Part shown: piece after piece, positions 1 through 5,541 of the stretch
Layout: each line of letters starts with the position of its first letter
Numbering within the stretch: the stretch's first letter is position 1
Assembly: GCA_945885645.1 (NCBI GenBank)
Contig: CAMCYV010000046.1
Span: 1 to 9,207, forward strand
DNA: 9,207 nt
Source: Bifidobacterium breve
Lineage (GTDB): Bacteria > Actinomycetota > Actinomycetes > S36-B12
Reading direction: 5' to 3'
Position numbers and translations under genes: made by a program
The notes under the pieces: model-generated
What the model was told of the DNA's origin: nothing
Databases searched by the model: none
What the model saw: only the letters and a program-made list of their open reading frames with translations

Positions 1-396
1 CCTTCGTCTGCACCCACCTCAAAGCCATCGGTTGCCGTTGATGAGTTGGCAAAGAGCCGTTCTCTGATTGCAGCTAAGAATTACTCGCAGGCATTGGTTG
101 AACTCAAGAGGGTTGATCGAGTCATGACCAATAACGCTGATGTGAAGAATTTATTGGGTTTCACTTCTCGCAAGTTAGGTCAATACAGCCAAGCTGGTGG
201 GTATTACGTGAAAGCGTTACAAATTGATCCAACACATTTGGGTGCACTTGAATACCAAGGCGAACTCTTCGTTATTCAAAAGAAAGTGGCGTTAGCAAAG
301 CGAAACTTGGCAATGCTAAAGCGGTTGTGTGGCACGTCCTGTGAAGAATATGAAGACCTTGCGAATGCGATTACTGCCTCAACAAAAAAGGGCTAA
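1..396 (+). CDS. TPR-repeat protein, C-terminal part (5' end outside window)
   Basis: The reading frame is open from the first base to the TAA at 394-396, giving 131 visible residues. The TTG at 46 is an internal codon rather than a convincing start, because the frame continues upstream through a Pro/Ser/Thr/Ala-rich stretch that resembles a linker after a signal or membrane segment. The remainder looks like two to three tetratricopeptide units. Roughly residues 14-47 and 48-80 fit helix pairs, the second ending in the typical ALQIDPTHLGALEY signature. A third degenerate unit follows, with a CxxxC pair (CGTSC) and then EEYEDL near the C-terminus. TPR proteins are protein-interaction scaffolds, and neither the partner nor the location can be read here. 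The gene converges with the flavin-protein gene and the two stop codons abut. The TPR call is fairly safe; the function is unknown. Confidence 0.72.
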   Translation, partial: PSSAPTSKPSVAVDELAKSRSLIAAKNYSQALVELKRVDRVMTNNADVKNLLGFTSRKLGQYSQAGGYYVKALQIDPTHLGALEYQGELFVIQKKVALAKRNLAMLKRLCGTSCEEYEDLANAITASTKKG

Positions 397-846
397 TCAG
401 TTACCCATACGGCCGGTGAAATCCCAACTGACCAGAGTGAGCGCAGTGATTTTGATCGCGACCTCTTTATCCAATCGGCTGAGCAACCATCTGCTGAAAT
501 CGGTTTCGTCCTCGCCTTGGTATTTTTTTATTAGTCGTTTTAACACTTCGCCAGCCAACTCAGGGTGGATGCTTGCAACGCCGGTGCCGCGAACTCCGCT
601 GTAGGGGGCAATATCTCCGGAAACTTCGAACCCGATCTCATTATTGGCGGTGAGCCGCTTTACGAGAATTGAACTTGCTTGGGTGGCGCACCACAAGGCG
701 TCTTCATCAAAGTCAAACCACAGCGATTGAACAATCGGACCACGTGAACCCGATGAGGCCACTCGAATTGGAATTTCGATTTGGCTGAGAAAAGTCGATG
801 TCTTGGCGTAGTCCCAAGGTCCGCTAACGTCGATCTTGTTGTTCAC
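397..846 (-). CDS. Pyridoxamine 5'-phosphate oxidase-like FMN-binding split-barrel protein
   Basis: This 149-residue protein has the layout of small PNPOx-like split-barrel proteins common in actinobacteria. It shows an N-terminal strand pair around residues 25-33 (IPIRVASSG), then QSLWFDFDEDALWCATQ near 40-56, an IGFEVSGD strand at 71-78, a GVRGTG turn at 84-89, and a C-terminal strand ending in SWDFTGRMG. Members bind FMN, F420 or heme and often reduce or sequester small molecules. The substrate cannot be told here, and vitamin B6 oxidation should not be assumed. The start is GTG at 844-846, because an in-frame TAG lies only 12 bases upstream at 856-858. Only a weak AGGC precedes it. The gene lies 32 bases after the small membrane protein gene and is probably the last gene of a ubiA-led unit. 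Its TGA directly abuts the TAA of the convergent TPR gene. Confidence 0.8.
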   Translation of the reverse strand: MNNKIDVSGPWDYAKTSTFLSQIEIPIRVASSGSRGPIVQSLWFDFDEDALWCATQASSILVKRLTANNEIGFEVSGDIAPYSGVRGTGVASIHPELAGEVLKRLIKKYQGEDETDFSRWLLSRLDKEVAIKITALTLVSWDFTGRMGN

Positions 847-878
847 GACGTAAGCCTAGAGTGTCCGCTTGTGAGGAC

Positions 879-1127
879 TTACTCAGTGGTGGCTTCTGGA
901 GCGCGGAACAGCAAGTACCAAATGTAGTAAACGGCTAAGGCCGGGCCAAGCAAAATCATGAGGTAGGGAACTAGCCCGCCAATACCGTCACCGATATAGA
1001 TAACCCCTTGGTAGACCAGACCAATCGCGATTGCAATAAAAGCCACGCTGAGTGCCAGTTTCCCCGCGCTCCGGTTTGCTCGGGCCGAGTTTTTTGAGCC
1101 ATCTGTCGTGGAGTCACTTTGGGTCAT
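879..1127 (-). CDS. Small two-helix membrane protein of unknown function
   Basis: This 82-residue protein has a polar Ser/Thr/Asn-rich N-terminus (1-22) and two predicted membrane helices (about 24-46 and 53-75) joined by a short Gly-rich loop (GDGIGG). It ends in a short acidic tail. The ATG at 1125-1127 is preceded, at a 7-base spacing, by AAAGGA, the clearest Shine-Dalgarno sequence in the window, so the start is well supported. A possible promoter lies just upstream (1159-1187). I do not recognise the family. It sits between ubiA and the flavin-protein gene on the same strand, which suggests a shared transcript, but no role can be assigned. Confidence 0.7.
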   Translation of the reverse strand: MTQSDSTTDGSKNSARANRSAGKLALSVAFIAIAIGLVYQGVIYIGDGIGGLVPYLMILLGPALAVYYIWYLLFRAPEATTE

Positions 1128-1158
1128 TTTTCATTCCTTTGTCATTGGTGCCCACATA

Positions 1159-1187
1159 TTTATATGGACACCCGCGAACAATATCAG
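1159..1187 (-). promoter_or_regulatory. Candidate sigma-70-type promoter for the small membrane protein gene
   Basis: Read on the minus strand, CTGATA (-35-like, 1182-1187) is followed after exactly 17 bases by TATAAA (-10-like, 1159-1164). The downstream gene starts at 1127 with a good ribosome binding site, leaving a short 5' leader. The 108-base gap between ubiA and this gene is the longest here between same-strand genes, which fits an internal promoter. The -35 matches the consensus at only four of six positions, so this is tentative. Confidence 0.35.
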
Positions 1188-1235
1188 TTATGTAGGTATG
1201 GGGTGTATTGGAAATTTTGTGAATTCTTTGGCCGC

Positions 1236-2048
1236 CTAGTTGATGGCGGTGACAATCACCAGTGCCGCGACGTCAATTACGACCACCGCAATAAGGGCAT
1301 AAAACATTGCCTTGGGGTGGCGCAATCGCGAACCTAAGACCTCCGCGAGGACGAAGGTGACACTGACCAGAAGTGCTAGCCAAAGGTTTGCTGCAAAACT
1401 CACTACCACAAGGATTCCGCTACCCAGTGCCAGAAGTAACCAACACAAAATAACGGATCGGCGAGTGCCTAAATAGATGACGAGCCCACCCACACCTGCA
1501 GCAGCGTCAGCCTCTGCATCGGGTATTGCATTAGCCAGGTGAGCGCTCACCCCGATGATTGCGAACACTGCAACGGACCACAGGGTCGGGGGTTCATCGT
1601 TTAATCCAAATGAGAGGAAGGCGGGCATTACGCCGAAAGCTAGGGCGTAGGGGAGCCACGACAGTGCCGTGCGTGAAAGCCTGATGTTGTAAAGCCAAGC
1701 CATCAGGATTGCAAAAATATGGAATGAGCCGCCCAACCAACCGGCGATGGCCAGGCTAAGAACGATTGCGGCGAGTAATGCGGTGAATGCTGCTATCCAC
1801 AATGCTCGCGCAGACACTTCTTGAGCGACCGTTGGTTTTGTTATGCGTCCAATGCGAGCATCGAGGTTCGCGTCATGGGCGTCATTACTCCAACCAACGG
1901 ATAACTGGCCGACCAAGATCGTGATGAATACGGCGAGGAGTGGCAAACCGGTCCAACCCAGACTCCAACCGAATGCACTAATAACGAGTGAGACGGCGAT
2001 TGTGGGCAGCGGATGGCAGGCTTTTATGAACCCGAGAACTACTCGCAT
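1236..2048 (-). CDS. UbiA-superfamily membrane prenyltransferase-like protein
   Basis: This 270-residue, very hydrophobic protein has about seven to eight membrane helices. It carries both Asp-rich motifs of the UbiA superfamily: NDAHDANLD at 55-63 (NDxxDxxxD) followed by a KP at 71-72, and NAIPDAEAD at 173-181 (DxxxD). In the family these coordinate Mg2+ and the isoprenoid diphosphate. LYN at 119-121 is also typical. An N-terminal CHPLPT and the GQLSVGWSND context resemble an actinobacterial UbiA subfamily whose substrate is, to my knowledge, unassigned, so menaquinone, heme or carotenoid roles are not claimed. The start is ATG at 2046-2048. No Shine-Dalgarno motif is visible, which may mean a leaderless mRNA. 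It is divergent from the small membrane protein gene at 2128 and leads the minus-strand unit down to 397. Confidence 0.85.
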   Translation of the reverse strand: MRVVLGFIKACHPLPTIAVSLVISAFGWSLGWTGLPLLAVFITILVGQLSVGWSNDAHDANLDARIGRITKPTVAQEVSARALWIAAFTALLAAIVLSLAIAGWLGGSFHIFAILMAWLYNIRLSRTALSWLPYALAFGVMPAFLSFGLNDEPPTLWSVAVFAIIGVSAHLANAIPDAEADAAAGVGGLVIYLGTRRSVILCWLLLALGSGILVVVSFAANLWLALLVSVTFVLAEVLGSRLRHPKAMFYALIAVVVIDVAALVIVTAIN

Positions 2049-2127
2049 GGAGTGACCGTACGGGATGCCGTGAGCGCGCCCTTTCGCGCAATGCCGTTAT
2101 TGGTGTGACAAGTGGCATGCTTGTGTT
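2049..2127. promoter_or_regulatory. Divergent intergenic region between ubiA-like gene and the gene at 2128
   Basis: These 79 bases must contain the 5' signals of two divergently transcribed genes. No strong -35/-10 pair or Shine-Dalgarno motif is visible on either strand. The one structured element is an imperfect inverted repeat, ACAAG (2108-2112) and CTTGT (2120-2124), around a seven-base centre containing GCATG, ending three bases before the ATG at 2128. It could be an operator or chance. Confidence 0.3.
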
Positions 2128-2457
2128 ATGACCACGAGCCGAATGGGTGCAATTGCGGTCCATGTCATTGCAGCCATGGGCGTGGTTTTCTGGATTGTCA
2201 CATTTGTTAGTGCTGCCATGGGTGACATTGACGCCCCACTCGTCTTGGTGGGGCTGTTGGCACTGGTCCTGGGTGGCGCCCATGTACTTATCTCAATAAC
2301 TACGACCAGGGGGTCAGCGGCGGCTCTTTGGCTGACGGTTTTTGTCTTTATTTCGGACTCGCTACTGGGTATTTTTGTGAATCCGATGGCATTTCTCCTC
2401 GCCGGCTTCACGGTCGTCCTCTTTGTCGCCGTTCTGCTCTCGCGCAAAATCCCTTGA
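2128..2457 (+). CDS. Small four-helix membrane protein of unknown function
   Basis: This 109-residue, almost entirely hydrophobic protein has four probable membrane helices (about 8-30, 37-57, 64-84 and 87-105), short loops and a basic C-terminal end (SRKIP). The positions of polar residues between helices and the hydrophobic composition support real coding over the antisense frame. The ATG at 2128 is used here; the ATG at 2143 (residue 6) is an alternative, and neither has a visible Shine-Dalgarno motif. I do not recognise a family. It is followed at a short distance by the yqhA-like gene on the same strand, so the two may be co-transcribed. It is divergent from the ubiA-like gene. Confidence 0.65.
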   Translation: MTTSRMGAIAVHVIAAMGVVFWIVTFVSAAMGDIDAPLVLVGLLALVLGGAHVLISITTTRGSAAALWLTVFVFISDSLLGIFVNPMAFLLAGFTVVLFVAVLLSRKIP

Positions 2458-2505
2458 CGGCAGGTCTAATCTGTCGGATTGAGCATTTGCCACTACTTTA
2501 TGCAC

Positions 2506-2976
2506 ATGCGTAGATTTGTTGAACTCACACGTTTCGTGGTTATCTTGCCGGCTTTTGGATCACTCTTGGGTGCCTTCGTCCTGATGCTGATCGGTACGTG
2601 GGAAGTTTTTCATTCGATTTGGGGTATTTTCAACTCTTCATCGCCACTGAAGGACACCGTTGTTGGAATTCTGACAGCGGTGGACACGTTGCTGTTAGCA
2701 ACTGTGCTCCTGGTGATCGGCTATGGCCTTTATGAACTGTTTGTTGATTCGGAGGTCCAACTTCCACCATGGCTAGAGATCAGAGACCTTGACGACCTGA
2801 AGAACAAACTCATTGGTGTAGTTGTAGCAATTATTGCGGTCGTCTTTCTTGGTCAGCTTGTCGACAACAACTCCAGCAACGAAGTTTTCCTTGCCGGGGC
2901 TGGCTCAGGCGCTCTCGTGCTCGGCTTAGCCGCATTCACATTTGCAACGAAAAAAACTAAACCCCCGATTGGGTAG
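2506..2976 (+). CDS. YqhA/UPF0114-family integral membrane protein
   Basis: A protein of 156 residues from the chosen ATG, with four membrane helices (about 9-31, 53-74, 101-118 and 127-145). The segment GYGLYELFVDSE (72-83) followed by PPWLEIRDLDDLKNKL (87-102) is the hallmark of the UPF0114/YqhA family, whose function is not established. The frame extends upstream to a TTG at 2479 and an ATG at 2500. I chose the ATG at 2506 because MRRFVELTRF matches the usual family N-terminus, and the extra residues add nothing family-like. No start has a clear ribosome binding site, so the N-terminus is uncertain by up to nine residues. The last 20 bases overlap the 3' end of the convergent SDR gene. Confidence 0.85.
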   Translation: MRRFVELTRFVVILPAFGSLLGAFVLMLIGTWEVFHSIWGIFNSSSPLKDTVVGILTAVDTLLLATVLLVIGYGLYELFVDSEVQLPPWLEIRDLDDLKNKLIGVVVAIIAVVFLGQLVDNNSSNEVFLAGAGSGALVLGLAAFTFATKKTKPPIG

Positions 2977-4486
2977 GGACAGAGCGCAGCTCTGCCCGTT
3001 CGACAATGTGTCTGACCATCGGTGGGAAAACGAGTGCGTGAAATGGTGCAACCGACCACCAGTAGGCGTGTCCCGTAAAGGACTTCGGCCAATAGACTGC
3101 CCGCTGGGTGAGTGTGGAGCCGCCGTTTTCCCCTTCGGTTACCACGAATTCCAGCCAAGCTCGTCCCGGCATTTTCATTTCTGCTCGTAGCCGCAGCAGT
3201 TCGGGTGCTTGCCTTTCTTCCACCCGCCAAAAGTCGACGGTCTCTCCGACATGCAACTCGTGCGGGTCGCGACGGCCGCGTCGAAGTCCAACGCCACCCA
3301 CTAAGCGGTCGATAAAGCCGCGTATCTCCCACAGTAGTTTTGCCGAGTACCAGCCATTGTCACCACCGATGCAATCAACGGCGGCCCACAATTCTTGGGG
3401 TGTGGCGGTGGAGTTAAGCACTTGAACGTCTTCGTAGAGAGTGCCGCCGGCCCAATCAGGATCGCTGGGTAGCGGTTCGCTGGGAGCACCAGGTGTACTG
3501 GCATTTGACCATCGCGTTGTTACTTGGGCATCTTGAATTCGGGTGAGCGCTAAAGCAACCGATTCATCAAATGGAAATAAGCCTTCAGGGGGATCAGGGA
3601 TAAATTCTTTGATGTCGCTTTCTGAACACACCGCTGGGTATCGCAGTGAGAGAACCAGCGGTCGTGCGATAGCGCGCGGCACCGGAGTGACGAACCCAAC
3701 CCAATGGCTGGAGAGTTTTGGGGTCAACAAGTTAATGGGAAAAATCAAGCGTTTGGGCAGTCCCGCGACTTTGGCGTAGCGCTGCATCATGTCTTGATAG
3801 GCCAATACGTCGGGTCCACCGATGTCAAAAGTCCGGCTCACTTCCGGGGGCAATTCAGCAGATAGAACCAAATAACGCAGGACGTCTCGCACCGCGATCG
3901 GTTGGGTTTGTGTTCTGACCCAACGCGGAGTGATCATGGCGGGAAGGCGCTCGGTGAGGTAGCGGAGCATCTCAAATGATGCTGAACCTGACCCAATGAT
4001 TACCGCCGCGCGCAATTCAATAGTTGGAATACCGGAGTCACGCAGGATCCGACCCACTTCAACGCGGGATCGCATATGGGGGGACATTTCAGCCATCGGT
4101 AGGTCGGGTGCGAGTCCCCCTAGATACACAATTCTTTTGATGCCGGCATTCTTCGCGCATTGGGCGAAGTTCTCTGCGATTCGGCTCTCTTCGAATTCGA
4201 GCTCTTTACCTTGCTGAAGTGAGTGAAGGAGGTAGTAGGCGACGCTTACGCCCTGCATGGCCGCACTCAGTGACTCTGGATCACCGGCGTCGCCTTCTGC
4301 AATTTCAATTTGATCAACCCACGGGAAGTCCCTGAGCCGGTCGGGGTACCGGGCAAGTGCGCGAACTCGCAAACCACGCTGAACGAGTTCTCTGATCAGC
4401 CGACCACCGACATAACCGGTTGCACCGGTTACCAAGTAGATCGGTCGGGGATCGTTGACTATGTTCTCGTTGCTCTCGTTGCTCAT
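2957..4486 (-). CDS. Atypical SDR (NAD(P)-binding Rossmann) protein with C-terminal DUF2867-like domain
   Basis: This 509-residue two-domain protein begins with a Rossmann fold. The nucleotide motif TGATGYVG at 20-27 follows the first strand, RALARYPDR at 42-50 suits an NADP-type pocket, and the family segment YYLLHSLQQGKELE lies at 84-97. The active-site region reads PHMRSRVEVGRILRDSG (136-152), without the classical YxxxK pair, which is usual for atypical, NmrA/YbjT-like SDRs. Residues about 230-320 complete the SDR part. From about 340 to 500 a DUF2867-like domain follows (LLWEIRGFIDRLVGG, DFWRVEE, MKMPGRAWLEF, ending in a WW/HALVFPPM segment). The substrate is unknown; such proteins are variously linked to redox sensing or quinone and lipid metabolism. 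The start is ATG at 4484-4486 with no strong Shine-Dalgarno motif. It lies 62 bases after blh on the same strand, with a hairpin between them. Confidence 0.87.
   Translation of the reverse strand: MSNESNENIVNDPRPIYLVTGATGYVGGRLIRELVQRGLRVRALARYPDRLRDFPWVDQIEIAEGDAGDPESLSAAMQGVSVAYYLLHSLQQGKELEFEESRIAENFAQCAKNAGIKRIVYLGGLAPDLPMAEMSPHMRSRVEVGRILRDSGIPTIELRAAVIIGSGSASFEMLRYLTERLPAMITPRWVRTQTQPIAVRDVLRYLVLSAELPPEVSRTFDIGGPDVLAYQDMMQRYAKVAGLPKRLIFPINLLTPKLSSHWVGFVTPVPRAIARPLVLSLRYPAVCSESDIKEFIPDPPEGLFPFDESVALALTRIQDAQVTTRWSNASTPGAPSEPLPSDPDWAGGTLYEDVQVLNSTATPQELWAAVDCIGGDNGWYSAKLLWEIRGFIDRLVGGVGLRRGRRDPHELHVGETVDFWRVEERQAPELLRLRAEMKMPGRAWLEFVVTEGENGGSTLTQRAVYWPKSFTGHAYWWSVAPFHALVFPPMVRHIVERAELRSVPTQSGV
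2976..2997 (+). terminator. Candidate hairpin just after the yqhA-like gene
   Basis: Starting on the last base of the yqhA stop codon, GGG-A-CAGAGC pairs with GCTCTG-CCC around a GCA loop. This gives a nine-base-pair stem with one bulged A. There is no T-tract after it, so it would be a U-poor terminator or a transcript-end stabiliser. It lies within the C-terminal codons of the convergent SDR gene, so it may simply be coding sequence. Confidence 0.35.
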
Positions 4487-4524
4487 GCTCGTATTGTTGC
4501 GTGTTTTGGCACATTACGCGCTCA

Positions 4525-4543
4525 GAAAGACTTTAAGCCTTTC
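4525..4543 (-). terminator. Short hairpin between blh and the SDR gene
   Basis: On the minus strand GAAAGGCT pairs with AGTCTTTC (one G-U pair) around a TAA loop, six bases after the blh stop codon. It has no following T-tract, so a true intrinsic terminator is doubtful. It could be a weak attenuator, a 3' end processing barrier or chance. If it terminates, the SDR gene needs its own promoter in the remaining bases, where I find no convincing one. Confidence 0.35.
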
Positions 4544-4548
4544 AAGAA

Positions 4549-5541
4549 TTATGAGGTTTGCCCCGCAGGAATCGACTCAGCCCGAAGCCGCTGATCAAAA
4601 CGTGACACGAACCACATGTGGGGAACGGTCAAACCCCAGACGATCGCAAGACCAATCCAGAGAACAGATCCGCTCAATGAATCTAGATCGAGAAAAATGG
4701 TGACTCCGGCGAGGATTGCGATAAATCCGAGAAGTGATGGGATACCTATTTTCGTGACAGATGCGAGTGAGCGCAGAGTGATCACACCCGTCGTCGCTTG
4801 GGCCAAGCGTGCAGTGTGCCGGGTTGCGTGCCAAAAACCAAAGTAAACAGCAAAGGCAATAAATGGCGAGACAACCAAGCCGAGGACGGCCAATGTGAAC
4901 AATTCGAAAGCACCACGAAGGGAGCCTCGAGAAATTAGTGCCACGACCGAGATAACAATCAAGGTAAGTACAACACCTCGAATCACTAGCGTCACAGGTG
5001 TGGAATAAATCACCGAGAGTGCAGGCTCAAGCCAAACAACAGTGCTCAGTGCTGCGGAAGAAGTGAGTGGAAGCAGAACGGGTGCACTACCTAGTGCTAA
5101 CGCATAAACAACTCGGAACTCTCCGGTGGCAGGTGTCTCACCCTCGAGTTCGGCGGTTGCTTGCACATCGCCTGTACCAAAATGCCATACGGTCATCGCG
5201 ATTACGAGCATGAATCCAAACACTGGGAAAGTAATTATTAGTAGTGCAGCGGCTGCTGCAATAGCCACATAGACAATTCCCAAGCGAATCCAGCCCCGCC
5301 ATGAAAGTGCATTAACCAAAGTCAGGTTGTCAGCTGCACCGTGGGGAATACCCAAAGCCAAAGCGATGAGCGCAAGTACAGCGGGAATCGGGCCGATGTT
5401 TGTCGTTGAGGCAGTTACTTGAGTGAGCAAACTTAAAACAATTGCGATCCAGGCAACTCCTGGTCCAAGGTTTTCGACTACCCGCGCAAGATTTCGGTTT
5501 TGGGCAAGACGTCCTTGGGTGCGGGTGACCGAAACACTCAT
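4549..5541 (-). CDS. blh: Brp/Blh-family beta-carotene 15,15'-dioxygenase (retinal synthesis)
   Basis: This 330-residue membrane protein has about eight to nine helices. The family cleaves beta-carotene centrally with O2 into two retinals, the chromophore of microbial rhodopsins, in the membrane using non-heme iron. The conserved histidine motifs are all present: GIPHGAADN (H67), WHFGTGD (H120) and FGFWHATRH (H238 and H242, HxxxH); a further VPHMW carries H308. These correspond to the metal-binding histidines proposed for characterised Blh enzymes. The start is ATG at 5539-5541, overlapping the fbpC stop as ATGA, with no strong Shine-Dalgarno motif, which points to translational coupling. It is the fourth gene of the fbpA-fbpB-fbpC-blh unit. 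No rhodopsin, crtY or crtI is nearby. The length is toward the upper side for the family because of an N-terminal extension of about 50 residues. Function by family is confident; the in vivo substrate is inferred. Confidence 0.9.
   Translation of the reverse strand: MSVSVTRTQGRLAQNRNLARVVENLGPGVAWIAIVLSLLTQVTASTTNIGPIPAVLALIALALGIPHGAADNLTLVNALSWRGWIRLGIVYVAIAAAAALLIITFPVFGFMLVIAMTVWHFGTGDVQATAELEGETPATGEFRVVYALALGSAPVLLPLTSSAALSTVVWLEPALSVIYSTPVTLVIRGVVLTLIVISVVALISRGSLRGAFELFTLAVLGLVVSPFIAFAVYFGFWHATRHTARLAQATTGVITLRSLASVTKIGIPSLLGFIAILAGVTIFLDLDSLSGSVLWIGLAIVWGLTVPHMWFVSRFDQRLRAESIPAGQTS

Noticed and set aside
329..604. Plus-strand 91-codon open frame across the TPR and flavin-protein genes
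   Set aside because: It crosses two well-supported genes in another frame and on the opposite strand, and has no recognisable features.
1236..2048. Lycopene elongase (C50 carotenoid) identity for the UbiA-like gene
   Set aside because: This was tempting because blh implies carotenoids. The N-terminal motif and the NDAHDANLD context do not resemble the carotenoid elongases I know, and no crt genes are nearby.
2097..2447. Minus-strand 116-codon open frame opposite the 109-residue membrane protein
   Set aside because: It is a Thr/Ser/Lys/Ala-rich low-complexity product typical of the complement of hydrophobic codons. The plus-strand frame gives coherent membrane helices.
2454..2482. Promoter for the yqhA-like gene with TTGACG at 2454
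   Set aside because: No acceptable -10 element is found at 16-18 bases downstream; the TCTAAT at 2465 is far too close.
2853..3332. Minus-strand 159-codon open frame
   Set aside because: It overlaps the SDR C-terminal coding frame and the yqhA-like gene. It is Arg/Thr/Ala-rich and has no domain, while the SDR frame has clear family motifs.
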